Positions 39,469 to 49,066 are shown, numbered from the stretch's first letter. The stretch: DNA of 57,085 nt from Chromatiales bacterium (GCA_024644045.1 JAHELT010000011.1:1-57085), one strand, 5' to 3'. A program made the numbers and translations. The notes: generated from the letters alone by a model not told the origin.

Positions 39469-39948
39469 TTATCCCGTGTGTGCAAGCAGCGCGGCGTTGA
39501 CGTTGGCGGGCACGAACTCCGTCACGTCACCACCCAACCTCGAGATCTCGCGAATCAGGCTCGAGGACAGAAACGCGTACTCTTGAGACGCGGCGATGAA
39601 CACCGTCTCAACGCTGGCGGAAAGCCGTCGATTCATGCCGGCCAGCTGCACTTCGAACTCGAAATCCGACACCGCGCGCAGCCCGCGGATGATCACACTT
39701 GCATCGTTGTCTTTGGCGCAGTCCACCAACAGGCCGCCGAAGCTGATGACTTCGACATTCGGCAGTTTTTCGAGCGCAGATTTCGCCAGCGATACGCGCT
39801 GCTCGAGGCCGAAGAAAGGCGTCTTGCCCGGGTTGCTGGCCACCGCAACCTTGATCGCGTCAAACATCGAGCTGGCGCGCGCGACCACGTCGACGTGGCC
39901 CTTGGTGATAGGATCGAACGTGCCCGGATAGATCGCGGTTATTTTCAT
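39469..39948 (-). CDS. coaD: Pantetheine-phosphate adenylyltransferase
   Basis: Fourth step of coenzyme A synthesis: ATP plus 4'-phosphopantetheine gives dephospho-CoA. The 159 residues show the nucleotidyltransferase motif GTFDPITKGH (residues 9-18, with T10 and H18), RGLRAVSDFEFEVQLA and the SSSLIREI motif near residues 128-135. The start MKITAIYPGTFDP at 39948 fits the family; eight extra codons upstream do not. Gene order rsmD-coaD-fdx is a common gammaproteobacterial neighbourhood. Confidence 0.97.
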   Translation of the reverse strand: MKITAIYPGTFDPITKGHVDVVARASSMFDAIKVAVASNPGKTPFFGLEQRVSLAKSALEKLPNVEVISFGGLLVDCAKDNDASVIIRGLRAVSDFEFEVQLAGMNRRLSASVETVFIAASQEYAFLSSSLIREISRLGGDVTEFVPANVNAALLAHTG

Positions 39949-40028
39949 TCTCGCCCCCGAATTCAGCTGCAACGATGTTGCACCATGGCGAACCCGGTTG
40001 CAACGCGCTGGCCCCGCGCGCGCGTGAC

Positions 40029-40586
40029 CTAGTCATTTGCATACAGGCGGATCAGCACGTTGCCCTGGGTCTTGCGTTTCAGCAATCGCCAGGGCAGCGC
40101 TACGGTGTGCGCATCGGCGGGTTGCTCGACGTAGATCCTGGCATCCCGAGCCAGCCAGCCGGACTGCAACGCTCGCGCGACGGCGGGCACATCCTCCCCG
40201 CCGAACGGCGGATCGACGAACACGATGTCGAAAGGCCGTGGCGCAGCGGCGAGGTACGCGAGCGCGGCCTGCTCCACAAGCGTGACACGTGCTGTCTGCA
40301 GTGCCTCCAGGGAACCGCGCAACTGGCGGCAGACGCGCGCATCCTGCTCGACCAGCACCACGTGGCCGGCACCGCGCGAAGCGGCTTCCAGACCGAGAGC
40401 GCCGCTGCCCGCGAACAGGTCGAGGCAGGCTGCACCGGTAATCCCGGCCTGCAGCCAGTTGAACAACGTCTCGCGGACCCGGTCGCCGGTGGGCCGCAGC
40501 CCCGGTACATCCGCGAAGCCGATGCGCCGCCCGCGCCATTGTCCGGCGATGATGCGAACCTGGTTGGTTCCGTAAGCGCGCTTCAC
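40029..40586 (-). CDS. rsmD: 16S rRNA (guanine(966)-N(2))-methyltransferase
   Basis: Methylates G966 of 16S rRNA in the assembled 30S subunit. The 185 residues contain RIIAGQWRGRRI, the pair LRPTGDRVRETLFNWL, the SAM motif CLDLFAGSGALGLEA and the catalytic FVDPPFGG (N6/N2-adenine/guanine type DPPF). It lies just upstream of coaD and 10 bases downstream of the M16 pair on the same strand; in many genomes rsmD neighbours ftsY, which is divergent here beyond the M16 genes. Confidence 0.96.
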   Translation of the reverse strand: MKRAYGTNQVRIIAGQWRGRRIGFADVPGLRPTGDRVRETLFNWLQAGITGAACLDLFAGSGALGLEAASRGAGHVVLVEQDARVCRQLRGSLEALQTARVTLVEQAALAYLAAAPRPFDIVFVDPPFGGEDVPAVARALQSGWLARDARIYVEQPADAHTVALPWRLLKRKTQGNVLIRLYAND

Positions 40587-40595
40587 GAGCCGGAC

Positions 40596-41906
40596 TCAGC
40601 CGGCGTCGCCGCCAACGATAACTGTGACCATGCTCTGCGGATCGATGCGCGTGCGCAGCGCCTGGTGCAGCGAGCGCGTGCTCACTGCCGTGATACGGTC
40701 GTTGAACAGGTCCAGGTAATCCAGCGGCAGGTCGTAGAACCCGATCGTCGTCAGTTGCTGCAGCAGCTTGCGGTTGCTGTCGATGCGTAACGCAAACCCG
40801 CCCGTGATGTTGCGCTGGGACGCCTCCAGCTCACCTGTAGAGGCGCCGTCGGCAAGGTAGGCTTCGAGCTCTCGCAAGGCGAGATCGATGGCCCTGTCTG
40901 TCTGCGCGTTGCGCGTCTGCATTCCCAGCACGAACGGCCCGCGTTCCGCCATCGGTAGAAAATAGCTGTAAGCGCTGTAGGCCAGTCCGTGGCGCTCGCG
41001 GATCGTGCTCAACAGACGCGACGCGAAGCCGCTGCCGCCGAACACGTGATTGGCCACGTAGAGGTCGAAGTAGTCGCGGTCGCCGCGGCGCATACCGATG
41101 GTTCCGATCAGGATGTGCGACTGGCGGGACGGAAACGGCACCCGCACGGTCCTGCCGGCCTGCGGCGCCGGCGCCGGCGGCAGTTCGCTCGCCTTCCCGC
41201 CGGCGCGCAGCCCGGCGGCGATCCCCTCTGCAATGCGCTCGGCAGCCTGCCGGTCGATGTCGCCGACCAGCGCCAGCGTCAGGTTGCGCGCGACATAGTA
41301 GCGCTCGTAAAAGGCGCGAACGGCGCCGCTGTCGAGCGCAGCGATCGAGGTACGTTCGCCCTGCGGCGGATTGGCGTAGGGATGGTCCGCATACAGCGCA
41401 CGGTACAATGCGCGCTCGGCCACGCTGGAGGCGGACTGCTCGAGCTGATCCAGCGCCGAGAGCATCTGCAGACGCAGGCGCTCGACGTCGTCGCGCTTGA
41501 AATCCGGCCGGCTCAGCACTCGCCCGAACGTGTCCAGCGCCGGTTCCAGGCTCGCCGGACCGGTCAGGGTGCGCAGAGCGACCCACGCCATCTCGCGCTG
41601 CGCGCCGTTGGCGAAACGGGCGCCGGCCCGCTCGAAACGTTCCGCAATCTGTTGCGCATCCAGCCCCGCCGCCCCCTCGGCGAGCAGCCCGTTGGTCATG
41701 CTGGCCACACCCGGCTGCGTCCCGTCACGGGCGCTGCCCCCCGCAAACGTCGCGCGGATGTCGAGCATGGGGAGCTCGGGCGCCGGATAGAACATCACCC
41801 GTGCGCCGTTGGCGGTCGTCCAGGTCTGGATAAGCGGGCCCGCCTGCAGCGGCCACGCGGCCAGGAGCGCCAGCAGGCACAGCCCGCCCAGGCCGGTTCT
41901 AGCCAT
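40596..41906 (-). CDS. M16 family peptidase-like protein lacking the zinc motif
   Basis: A 436-residue exported member of the M16 (insulinase/pitrilysin-like) family with a signal peptide (MARTGLGGLCLLALLAAWPLQAG). The place of the HxxEH motif has GVASMTNGLLAEG instead, so it is catalytically silent; the family often works as a dimer or clam shell of one active and one inactive half. It overlaps the active partner by eight bases, and the pair should form one periplasmic protease. In Pseudomonas the same pair precedes ftsYEX-rpoH. Confidence 0.92.
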   Translation of the reverse strand: MARTGLGGLCLLALLAAWPLQAGPLIQTWTTANGARVMFYPAPELPMLDIRATFAGGSARDGTQPGVASMTNGLLAEGAAGLDAQQIAERFERAGARFANGAQREMAWVALRTLTGPASLEPALDTFGRVLSRPDFKRDDVERLRLQMLSALDQLEQSASSVAERALYRALYADHPYANPPQGERTSIAALDSGAVRAFYERYYVARNLTLALVGDIDRQAAERIAEGIAAGLRAGGKASELPPAPAPQAGRTVRVPFPSRQSHILIGTIGMRRGDRDYFDLYVANHVFGGSGFASRLLSTIRERHGLAYSAYSYFLPMAERGPFVLGMQTRNAQTDRAIDLALRELEAYLADGASTGELEASQRNITGGFALRIDSNRKLLQQLTTIGFYDLPLDYLDLFNDRITAVSTRSLHQALRTRIDPQSMVTVIVGGDAG

Positions 41907-43227
41907 CGGCAGGCTCCATGGTGGCGACGGTCAGCCGGTCCTCGACCAGGTATTCGCGCGCGACGCGCTGGACGTCTTCGGCGCTCACCGCACGGATACC
42001 GTCGAGGTACTCCCGGGCGGTCGCGTACCCGACGCCGACCGTTTCCGCTACACCGATTCTCATGGCCTGGTAGAACACGGAATCCCGACTGTAGACCTCG
42101 CCCGCGATGATGCGGGTCTTGACCCGCGCCAGCTCCGCTTCGCCGACCGGCTGGTCACGCAGCCGTTCGACTTCCGCCAGTAGCGCGGTTTCCACCTGCT
42201 TCAGGGTCTTGTCGGGCGCCGGCGTGGCATCCAGCAGGAGCAGCGTCTGCAGCCGGTCGTAAAGCTCGTAACTGGCACCGGCATCGGTCGCGGTCTGCGT
42301 GTCGCGCACCAGGTTGCTGACCAGCCGGGCGCTGTCGGCGCCGTCCAGGATACTGGCCAGCAGCTCGAGCGCATAGGCATCGGCGGCCCGGCGGGCGAGC
42401 AGCAGAGGCGGCACCTTGTAGCCCATCACCAGGTACGGCACCTTGGCCGGCAGGCGCAGATGCACGCGTTTTCGGCCATGCTGCGGCACTTCGGGGCGCG
42501 GTTTGGGACGCGCGACCGGGCGGACCTCGAGCGGGCCGAAGTAGCGTTTCGCCAGGCGCAGCACTTCCCCGGGGTCCACGTCGCCTGCCACTACCAGCGT
42601 GGCGTTGTTGGGCGCGTACCAGGCGTCATACCAGGCGCGCAGATCGGTCACGCTCATGGCGTCGATATCATGCATCCAGCCGATGATGGGGTGCCGGCTC
42701 GGGCTGGTGGCGAACGCGGTCGCCGTGAAGCGCTCGTAAGTCACACTCGAGGGACGGTCGTCGGTGCGGTTAAGGCGCTCTTCCTTGATGACCTCTTTCT
42801 CTTTCGCCCACTCTGCCGCCTTGAGCGTCAGGCCGCGCATGCGTTCAGCCTCCAGGCGCAGGCACAGCTCGAGCTTGTCGCGATGGATGCGCTGGAAGTA
42901 GGCCGTGTAGTTGCGTCCGGTGAAGGCGTTCTCCCGCCCGCCGTTGCGGGCGATGATCTCGGAGAATTCACCGGGCTCGAGGTTGCCGGCGCCCTTGAAC
43001 ATCATGTGCTCCAGGGCGTGCGACACGCCGGTAATGCCGTCGTGCTCGTAGCTGCTGCCGACCTTGTACCAGACCTGAGAGACGACCACCGGCGCCCTGC
43101 GATCGACCTGCACCATGATCTTCAGCCCGTTGTCGAGCACGTACTCATGCAGGCGCTCGCCGGCGCTCGCACCGCCGGAAGCGGCGAGCAGCGTCAGCAG
43201 CAGCATGACCCTGGAGATTCTGTTCAC
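41899..43227 (-). CDS. M16 family zinc metallopeptidase
   Basis: A 442-residue exported peptidase with a signal peptide (MNRISRVMLLLTLLAASGGASAG) and the inverted zinc motif HALEH (residues 66-70) in GVSHALEHMMFKGA; the downstream Glu comes about 76 residues later, in KEKEVIKEERLNR. It cleaves short peptides or damaged proteins in the periplasm by family inference. It is the first gene of the pair with the inactive partner. The promoter must lie in the gap shared with ftsY (43228-43470). Confidence 0.95.
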   Translation of the reverse strand: MNRISRVMLLLTLLAASGGASAGERLHEYVLDNGLKIMVQVDRRAPVVVSQVWYKVGSSYEHDGITGVSHALEHMMFKGAGNLEPGEFSEIIARNGGRENAFTGRNYTAYFQRIHRDKLELCLRLEAERMRGLTLKAAEWAKEKEVIKEERLNRTDDRPSSVTYERFTATAFATSPSRHPIIGWMHDIDAMSVTDLRAWYDAWYAPNNATLVVAGDVDPGEVLRLAKRYFGPLEVRPVARPKPRPEVPQHGRKRVHLRLPAKVPYLVMGYKVPPLLLARRAADAYALELLASILDGADSARLVSNLVRDTQTATDAGASYELYDRLQTLLLLDATPAPDKTLKQVETALLAEVERLRDQPVGEAELARVKTRIIAGEVYSRDSVFYQAMRIGVAETVGVGYATAREYLDGIRAVSAEDVQRVAREYLVEDRLTVATMEPADG

Positions 43228-43470
43228 GGTCGTGTTTGGCCCCTCTGGCGTGGATGATAGGATAGCGATTTTGCGCGCCGCCGTGGTTAGCGGATTGGTA
43301 ATGTTATGACACCGCGCCCGGGACGGCTCCCTATTTCAGCCCGATCGACGAGATCTGCAGCCCGGACACCTGCCGCAGCGCAAGCGGCGAGTATCGGCCT
43401 GCGGCTTCGCGCGCGCTATACGCATGCCCGCCGCACACACGGCGAGGCTCCACGGGCTGGCGATAACTAA

Positions 43471-44412
43471 GTGTTCAGTTTCAAACGACGCAAAAAAGTT
43501 CCAGGCGCCGCGCCCGCGCTGGCCGAAAAGCTGACCAGAACGCGCGGCGGTCTGTTCGGCGGTCTGATCAACCTGTTTCAGGGACGCGCGATCGATGAGG
43601 ACCTGCTCGAAGACCTGGAAGCGCACCTGCTCACGGCCGACGTCGGCGTGGAGGTCACAACCGCGGTGATCACGGCGCTGCGTCAGAGCGTCGATGCGCG
43701 CCGGGTGAGCGATACCGACGCGGTGCGCGCAGAGCTTCGCCGTATCCTGCTCGACATTCTGGCGCCCTGCGAAGCACCGCTGGAGATCACCGATGCACGC
43801 CCGTTCGTGATCCTGGTCACCGGGGTCAACGGGGTCGGCAAGACCACCACCATCGGCAAGCTCGCGCAGCAGCTGAAGCAGGGCGGGCAATCGGTGCTGC
43901 TCGCGGCCGGCGATACGTTTCGCGCGGCCGCCGTCGAGCAGTTGGCGCAGTGGGCGGCGCGCCTGGACGTTCCGCTGGTGCGCCAGGGCGATGGCGCCGA
44001 TGCCGCCTCGGTTGCGTTCGACGGCCTGCAGGCGGCCAAAGCGCGCGGAATCGACGTGCTGATCGCCGACACCGCCGGGCGCCTGCACACCCAGGACGGG
44101 CTGATGGCGGAGCTGCAGAAGATCAAGCGGGTGCTGGGCAAGCTGGACGCCGACGCGCCGCAGGAAACGCTGCTCGTGGTCGACGGCGGCACCGGACAGA
44201 ACGCGGTGAGCCAGACTCAGCAGTTTCACGCGCAGGTAGGAATCACCGGTCTGGTCGTCACCAAGCTGGACGGTACCGCCAAGGGCGGCGTGCTGTTCGC
44301 GCTGGCCCATCGCTTCGGCATTCCGGTGCGTTTCATCGGTGTCGGGGAGTCGGCCGGGGACCTGCAGCCTTTCGATGCGCAGACCTTCGTCGACGCGCTG
44401 CTGGCGGAATGA
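43471..44412 (+). CDS. ftsY: Signal recognition particle receptor FtsY (short form)
   Basis: GTPase that receives SRP-ribosome complexes at the inner membrane. The 313 residues hold the N domain and the G domain (GVNGVGKTTTIGKLA near residues 115-129, DTAGR, TKLDG). It has only a short N-terminal segment (MFSFKRRKKVPGAAP) and lacks the acidic A domain of E. coli FtsY (497 residues), a form common outside enterics. The start is GTG, directly after an in-frame TAA, so no longer N-terminus is possible. The stop overlaps the ftsE ATG (ATGA): ftsY-ftsE-ftsX form the conserved operon. Confidence 0.96.
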   Translation: MFSFKRRKKVPGAAPALAEKLTRTRGGLFGGLINLFQGRAIDEDLLEDLEAHLLTADVGVEVTTAVITALRQSVDARRVSDTDAVRAELRRILLDILAPCEAPLEITDARPFVILVTGVNGVGKTTTIGKLAQQLKQGGQSVLLAAGDTFRAAAVEQLAQWAARLDVPLVRQGDGADAASVAFDGLQAAKARGIDVLIADTAGRLHTQDGLMAELQKIKRVLGKLDADAPQETLLVVDGGTGQNAVSQTQQFHAQVGITGLVVTKLDGTAKGGVLFALAHRFGIPVRFIGVGESAGDLQPFDAQTFVDALLAE

Positions 44413-45080
44413 TTCGTTTCGACAACGTCAGCAAGCGCTACCCGGGCGGGCAGGAGGCGCTCAGCTCGGTCAGCTTCCATCTGCCGCCCGGCAGCATGTC
44501 CTTTCTCACCGGCCATTCCGGCGCCGGCAAGAGCACGCTGCTGAAACTGATCGCCGCCATCGAACGATCCAGCCGCGGTCAGGTGATCGTCGACGGGCGC
44601 AACCTCGGAAAGCTGCCGCGGCGACAGATTCCCTGGCTGCGGCGGCGCATGGGGATCGTGTTCCAGGATCACCATCTGCTGTATGACCGCTCGGTATTCG
44701 ACAATGTGTCGCTGCCGCTGGTAATCGCAGGCTATCAACGGCGCGAGATCGGGCGCCGGGTGCGCGCAGCGCTGGACAAAGTCGGCCTGCTGGATAAGGA
44801 GAAAGCCATGCCGGTGACCCTGTCGGGAGGTGAGCAGCAGCGTATAGGCATCGCCAGAGCGGTGGTGCACCGCCCGGCGATGCTGCTTGCCGACGAACCG
44901 ACCGGTAACCTGGATCCGCAGCTGTCGCAGGAAATCATGCGCCTGTTCGTGCAGTTCAATCAGGTCGGGGTCACGGTACTGATTGCGACCCACGACATCG
45001 TGCTGGTCAAGGCGCTCGGCTGCCCGGTGCTGACGCTGGAGCAGGGGCGTCTCTCGACTGCGCCGAACGGCGGGCACTGA
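44409..45080 (+). CDS. ftsE: Cell division ATP-binding protein FtsE
   Basis: ATPase of the FtsEX complex, which controls septal peptidoglycan hydrolases by way of EnvC-like activators. The 223 residues have Walker A GHSGAGKST (residues 35-43), the signature LSGGEQQR, Walker B AMLLADEP and the FtsE-specific VFQDHHLLYDRSVFDNV. The ATG overlaps the ftsY stop. ftsX starts one base after the stop. Confidence 0.97.
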   Translation: MIRFDNVSKRYPGGQEALSSVSFHLPPGSMSFLTGHSGAGKSTLLKLIAAIERSSRGQVIVDGRNLGKLPRRQIPWLRRRMGIVFQDHHLLYDRSVFDNVSLPLVIAGYQRREIGRRVRAALDKVGLLDKEKAMPVTLSGGEQQRIGIARAVVHRPAMLLADEPTGNLDPQLSQEIMRLFVQFNQVGVTVLIATHDIVLVKALGCPVLTLEQGRLSTAPNGGH

Positions 45081-45081
45081 G

Positions 45082-46026
45082 GTGAACACCGCCAGGCGCG
45101 GTCCGGCGATGCGGCGCGTGGCGGCCTATCTGCAGCATCACCGCCAGATGCTCTACTTCAGCCTAGTCAAGCTGCTGGCGAGCCCCCTCGCGAGTCTGAT
45201 GACGATTGCCGTGATCGGGATTTCCATCGCCTTGCCGACGGCTGCGTACGTGCTGCTCGTCAATGCCCAGTCGGCGAGCAGCGATTGGGATGCGAACGCG
45301 CGCATCTCGCTGTACCTGAGCGACGTCGCGGGCGTTGACGCCAAACGCCTCGGCGAGGAGGTGAGGGCGCAACCGGGCGTGGCGGGCGTGACATACCTCA
45401 GCCCCGAACAGGCGCTCGCCGAGTTTCGGGCGATGTCCGGCTTCGGCGACGCGCTCGACGCGCTGGAGGACAATCCGCTTCCGGGCGTGATCGTCGTCGA
45501 GCCGGCACCGGATCTGACCGCGGCCGAACTGCAGATCATGGCCGAGTCGTTCAGCGCGCTCAGCGGCGTGGACCTCGCGCAGCTGGACGTGGAGTGGGTG
45601 AAACGCCTGCACGCGATCCTGCGGATCGTGCGGCGCAGCGTGACCGCCCTGGCAGGGCTGTTGAGTCTCGCGGTGCTGCTGGTGGTCGGTAACACGATTC
45701 GCCTCGACATTCTCAACCGGCGCGCCGAAATCGAGGTGACCAAGCTGATCGGGGCGACCGATGCCTTCATTCGCCGGCCTTTCCTTTACGGCGGCATCTG
45801 GTACGGGCTGCTCGGAGGGGCTTGCGCGCTGGCGCTCAGCAGCCTGGCCCTGTGGATGCTGCACGGGCCGGTCGCGGCACTCGCCGGGCTCTACGGCAGC
45901 GGCTTCCGCCTGCAGACCGTCGACTGGCGTCTCGCCGCACTGGTGCTGGGGGGCGGCGCCACCCTCGGCTGGCTGGGGTCCTGGCTCGCCGTGGGACGCC
46001 ACCTGAAGCGTATCGAGCCACGCTGA
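45082..46026 (+). CDS. ftsX: Cell division membrane protein FtsX
   Basis: Membrane partner of FtsE with four membrane helices (about residues 38-60, 185-207, 235-257, 285-305) and a periplasmic loop that engages the hydrolase activator. The start is GTG at 45082, one base after the ftsE stop. Sequence RRAEIEVTKLIGATDAFIRRPFL near residue 210 is a strong FtsX signature. The 314 residues fit the family. rpoH follows 142 bases later with its own promoter and operator. Confidence 0.95.
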   Translation: MNTARRGPAMRRVAAYLQHHRQMLYFSLVKLLASPLASLMTIAVIGISIALPTAAYVLLVNAQSASSDWDANARISLYLSDVAGVDAKRLGEEVRAQPGVAGVTYLSPEQALAEFRAMSGFGDALDALEDNPLPGVIVVEPAPDLTAAELQIMAESFSALSGVDLAQLDVEWVKRLHAILRIVRRSVTALAGLLSLAVLLVVGNTIRLDILNRRAEIEVTKLIGATDAFIRRPFLYGGIWYGLLGGACALALSSLALWMLHGPVAALAGLYGSGFRLQTVDWRLAALVLGGGATLGWLGSWLAVGRHLKRIEPR

Positions 46027-46053
46027 GAGGGCTTCAACACATTGATTTATATA

Positions 46054-46075
46054 TATAATAAGCGTATCCGCTTAT
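46054..46075 (+). promoter_or_regulatory. -10 element and inverted repeat of the rpoH promoter region
   Basis: An AT-rich island in GC-rich DNA. TATAAT at 46054-46059 is a perfect -10 hexamer; no good -35 lies 17 bases upstream. ATAAGCG (46058-46064) and CGCTTAT (46069-46075) form a 7-bp inverted repeat with loop TATC that starts inside the -10, so it may be an operator or a leader hairpin. Confidence 0.5.
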
Positions 46076-46106
46076 ATTAGCGTCTGTTAATGAACGTTTA
46101 CTCGAG

Positions 46107-46133
46107 TTAGCACTCTAATGCGTCGAGTGCTAA
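46107..46133 (+). promoter_or_regulatory. CIRCE operator (HrcA binding site) in front of rpoH
   Basis: TTAGCACTC (46107-46115) and GAGTGCTAA (46125-46133) are perfect inverted arms with a nine-base spacer, the exact CIRCE consensus TTAGCACTC-N9-GAGTGCTAA. It ends 35 bases before the rpoH ATG. HrcA represses genes behind CIRCE until heat stress depletes its GroEL-dependent active form. hrcA is not in this window. Confidence 0.93.
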
Positions 46134-46168
46134 AATAGCGTCAACGTCAAGAACGGGAAACTCCATCA

Positions 46169-47029
46169 ATGAACCAAGCTTTAGCGTTGCCTCGCAATTC
46201 CCTGCCAGCGCCGCTGGCCGGCGATCTGAGCGGTTACCTGCAGCAGGTCGCGAGCTTCGAGCTGTTGAGCGCCGAGGAGGAACGTGCGCTGGCCTACCGG
46301 CTACGCAACGAGAGTGATCTGGAAGCCGCGCGTATGCTGGTGCTCTCGAACCTCAGATTTGTGGTGCACATCGCGCGCGGCTACAACGGTTACGGGCTGC
46401 CGCTGGCGGACCTGATCCAGGAAGGCAATATCGGGCTGATGAAGGCGGTAAAGCGATTCGACCCCGACGTCGGCGTGCGCCTGATTTCGTTCGCCGTGCA
46501 CTGGATCAAGGCCGAAATCCACGAGTACGTGATCCGCAACTGGCGTATCGTCAAAGTGGCCACCACCAAAGCGCAGCGCAAGCTGTTCTTCAAGTTACGC
46601 AGCGCCAAGTCGCGCCTCGGCTGGTTCAACCCTGAGGAGGTCGAGGCGGTGGCCAAAGACCTGGGTGTAGACCCCGGCGTGGTGCGCGAGATGGAGTCGC
46701 GGCTGAGTGGCTATGATGCCTCCTACGACGCACCGGCGGGAAGCGATGACGAAGCCGGGCTCGCGCCCGCCGCCTACCTGGCGCACGACAGTGCTGACCC
46801 GTCGAGCGTGCTCGAGAAGGAGGACCTGGGCGAGCAGCAGCACGAACGTCTGTCCGCCGGTCTGCAGGAACTCGACGAGCGCAGCCGCACCATCATTGCC
46901 CGGCGCTGGCTGGCAGAGGATAAATCCACGCTGCACGAGCTGGCGGCCGAGTACGGCGTATCGGCCGAGCGTATCCGGCAGATCGAGAACAATGCCATGA
47001 AAAAGCTGAAAGGCCACCTCATCGCCTGA
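46169..47029 (+). CDS. rpoH: RNA polymerase heat-shock sigma factor (sigma-32)
   Basis: Sigma factor for heat-shock promoters, 286 residues. Region 2 has the core-binding [30 protein letters not shown]... pattern, and the RpoH box QRKLFFKLR (136-144) identifies it as sigma-32 and not sigma-70 or RpoS. Region 4 ends with [26 protein letters not shown]. In E. coli its level is set by translation thermosensing, DnaK and FtsH. Here a CIRCE site in the leader adds HrcA repression. It follows ftsX, as in most gammaproteobacteria, and ends in a strong terminator. Confidence 0.97.
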   Translation: MNQALALPRNSLPAPLAGDLSGYLQQVASFELLSAEEERALAYRLRNESDLEAARMLVLSNLRFVVHIARGYNGYGLPLADLIQEGNIGLMKAVKRFDPDVGVRLISFAVHWIKAEIHEYVIRNWRIVKVATTKAQRKLFFKLRSAKSRLGWFNPEEVEAVAKDLGVDPGVVREMESRLSGYDASYDAPAGSDDEAGLAPAAYLAHDSADPSSVLEKEDLGEQQHERLSAGLQELDERSRTIIARRWLAEDKSTLHELAAEYGVSAERIRQIENNAMKKLKGHLIA

Positions 47030-47051
47030 CCCGGCGCTGGGCAAGGCACTG

Positions 47052-47079
47052 AAAAGCCGCGCGATTGCGCGGCTTTTTT
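47052..47079. terminator. Bidirectional terminator between rpoH and ctaB
   Basis: AAAAGCCGCGC (47052-47062) pairs with GCGCGGCTTTT (47067-47077) around the loop GATT, an 11-bp stem followed by TT. With A-runs on one side and T-runs on the other it can stop both rpoH and the convergent ctaB operon. Confidence 0.93.
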
Positions 47080-47096
47080 GTGGCCGTTGCGCCGAG

Positions 47097-47996
47097 CTAC
47101 GCGAAGAGAATCCGCAGATAGTGATCGGTGAGCAGCGCAGCGAACAGAAACATCAGATAGGTGATGGAATAGTGGAAGGTGCGCATCGCCTGGCGTGTGG
47201 CCGGATCGCGCATCAGCCGCACCGCGTGGCGCACGAACACCGCATTCAACACCAGCGCTGCCAGCAGGTAGAGCAGGCCGCTCATGCCGACAGCATAGGG
47301 CAGCAGTGTGATTGCAGACAGCAACAGGGTGTAAAGCAGTATCTGCAGCCGCGTGAAAGCACTGCCGTGCGTGACCGGCAGCATCGGGATATCGGCGCGC
47401 GCATAATCATCGCGGCGGGCGACGGCGAGCGCCCAGAAGTGCGGCGGCGTCCACACGAAAATGATCAGAAACAGCAGCAGGGCGTTGGCGTGCAGTTCCC
47501 CGGTAATCGCCGTCCAGCCCAGCACCGGCGGCATGGCGCCGGCGGCGCCGCCGATTACGATGTTCTGGGGCGTGGCTCGCTTGAGGTACATGGTGTAGAT
47601 CACGGCGTAACCGATCAGCGAAATGAACGTGAGCACCGCGGTCAGCACGTTGACGAAAGCGCACAGGGAAAACATGCCCAGAGAACCGATGCCGAACGCG
47701 AACAGCAGGCTTTGCCGGGTATCCAGCGCACCGCTGGGCAGCGGTCGGTTACGGGTGCGTGCCATGCGCGCGTCGGCGCGCTGATCCACCACGTGGTTGA
47801 TCGCTGCAGCAGACGCGGCTGACAGGCCGATGCCAAGCATTCCGAACAGCAGCGCATCCAGAGGCACGATACCCGGCGAGGCCAGCAGCATGCCGACTAC
47901 CGCAGTAAACACCAGCAGCGCAACTACGCGCGGCTTGCACAGCGCGTAGTAGTCGCGCCAACGCAGCCAGCCCTGTGCTACCAATGTCGCTTTCAT
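47097..47996 (-). CDS. ctaB: Protoheme IX farnesyltransferase (heme O synthase)
   Basis: Converts heme b to heme O by adding a farnesyl group, the first step to heme A for the oxidase encoded alongside. The 299-residue product has the prenyltransferase motif [21 protein letters not shown] (first DxxxD site) near residues 67-87 and a second polar site, with about nine hydrophobic helices. It is the last gene of the oxidase assembly operon and overlaps ctaA by four bases (ATGA). Confidence 0.96.
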   Translation of the reverse strand: MKATLVAQGWLRWRDYYALCKPRVVALLVFTAVVGMLLASPGIVPLDALLFGMLGIGLSAASAAAINHVVDQRADARMARTRNRPLPSGALDTRQSLLFAFGIGSLGMFSLCAFVNVLTAVLTFISLIGYAVIYTMYLKRATPQNIVIGGAAGAMPPVLGWTAITGELHANALLLFLIIFVWTPPHFWALAVARRDDYARADIPMLPVTHGSAFTRLQILLYTLLLSAITLLPYAVGMSGLLYLLAALVLNAVFVRHAVRLMRDPATRQAMRTFHYSITYLMFLFAALLTDHYLRILFA

Positions 47997-49066
47997 GACT
48001 CGAAATCCAATCCTGAGGGTGTGTGCCGCCGTGCAGCGGCGGGGTAGCTTACCCGGCGCACCGACGGTGCGGGGTACAACAGATGCAGCAACGTTATCGA
48101 CGAGAGCAGTAACAGCGCCGCGACACCGTTGTGCGCCGTGGCGACCGCAAGCGGCAGGCTCAGCACCACGTTACCCACGCCCAGCGCGAGCTGTGCGCCG
48201 AGCAGGCCGAGCATCGCCCAGCCGGCGCGCATGATAGCGCGGGTCGGGCGCACAGCGATAGCGGTGATCGCGAGCGCGGCCAGAAGCAGTGCCGTGAGCA
48301 CCGCGCCCAGGCGATGCGCTACGTGAATTGCGACGCGTGCCTGGTCGCCGAGCACGCCGTTTTCGTAGTCGATACCGAGCCCGCGCCACAGGACGAACGC
48401 CTCGCCAAAACGCATGTCCACGGGCCACCACGATTGGCGGCAGGTCGGAAAGTCCACGCAGGCCAGCGCCGCATAGTTGCTGCTGGTCCACCCGCCCAGG
48501 GCGATCTGCGCGAGCAGCGCGGCGAGCCCCAGCAGCGCCAGTCCGCGCAGCCCCGGCGACTGCAGGACGGCCGGTGGCGGTGCGGCACGGCGCAGCCACA
48601 GCAACCATAGAAGTGACAGGGTGGCGAAGCCGCCGAGCAGGTGCGCCACCACGACCGCAGGCTTCAGCAGCAGCGTCACAGTCCACATCCCCAGCAGCGC
48701 CTGGAAGATCACCAGCGCGAGCAGCGCGCTCGGCAGCCCGACTGGCAGCTCGCGGCGCCGCCACCAGGCGATGCCGGCGAGCAGCGCTATCAGGGCGCCG
48801 AGCACACCGGCGGCGTAACGGTGCGCCATCTCCTTCCAGGCTTTCGCCACGTGCAGCGGGCGCTCAGGGAACTGCGCCGCCGCGACCCGCGCCTCCTCGC
48901 CACCCGGAACCAGCAGCCGCCCATAGCATCCGGGCCAGTCCGGGCAGCCGAGGCCGGCGTCCGAAAGCCGCACGTACGCGCCGAGCATCACCACCACCAG
49001 CGCCAGGCCGGCGCCGGCGAGAACCAGCTTCGCGTACACGCGCGGTATGGTCGCAGTGGGGCTCAT
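47993..49066 (-). CDS. ctaA: Heme A synthase (CtaA/COX15)
   Basis: Oxidises heme O to heme A. The 357-residue protein has about eight membrane helices and conserved histidines ([38 protein letters not shown]) that ligate the heme sites. The extracytoplasmic loop near residues 39-47 has CPDWPGC, two cysteines of the COX15 type. It overlaps ctaB and the SCO-like gene by four bases each, so the chain SURF1-SCO-like-ctaA-ctaB is one translationally coupled unit. Confidence 0.95.
   Translation of the reverse strand: MSPTATIPRVYAKLVLAGAGLALVVVMLGAYVRLSDAGLGCPDWPGCYGRLLVPGGEEARVAAAQFPERPLHVAKAWKEMAHRYAAGVLGALIALLAGIAWWRRRELPVGLPSALLALVIFQALLGMWTVTLLLKPAVVVAHLLGGFATLSLLWLLWLRRAAPPPAVLQSPGLRGLALLGLAALLAQIALGGWTSSNYAALACVDFPTCRQSWWPVDMRFGEAFVLWRGLGIDYENGVLGDQARVAIHVAHRLGAVLTALLLAALAITAIAVRPTRAIMRAGWAMLGLLGAQLALGVGNVVLSLPLAVATAHNGVAALLLLSSITLLHLLYPAPSVRRVSYPAAARRHTPSGLDFES

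Noticed and set aside
43306-43470. 54-codon frame ending with TAA directly before the ftsY GTG, in the same frame
   Set aside because: Arg/Ala-rich, no similarity, and not like the acidic FtsY A domain; probably a chance frame, though a leader peptide cannot be ruled out.
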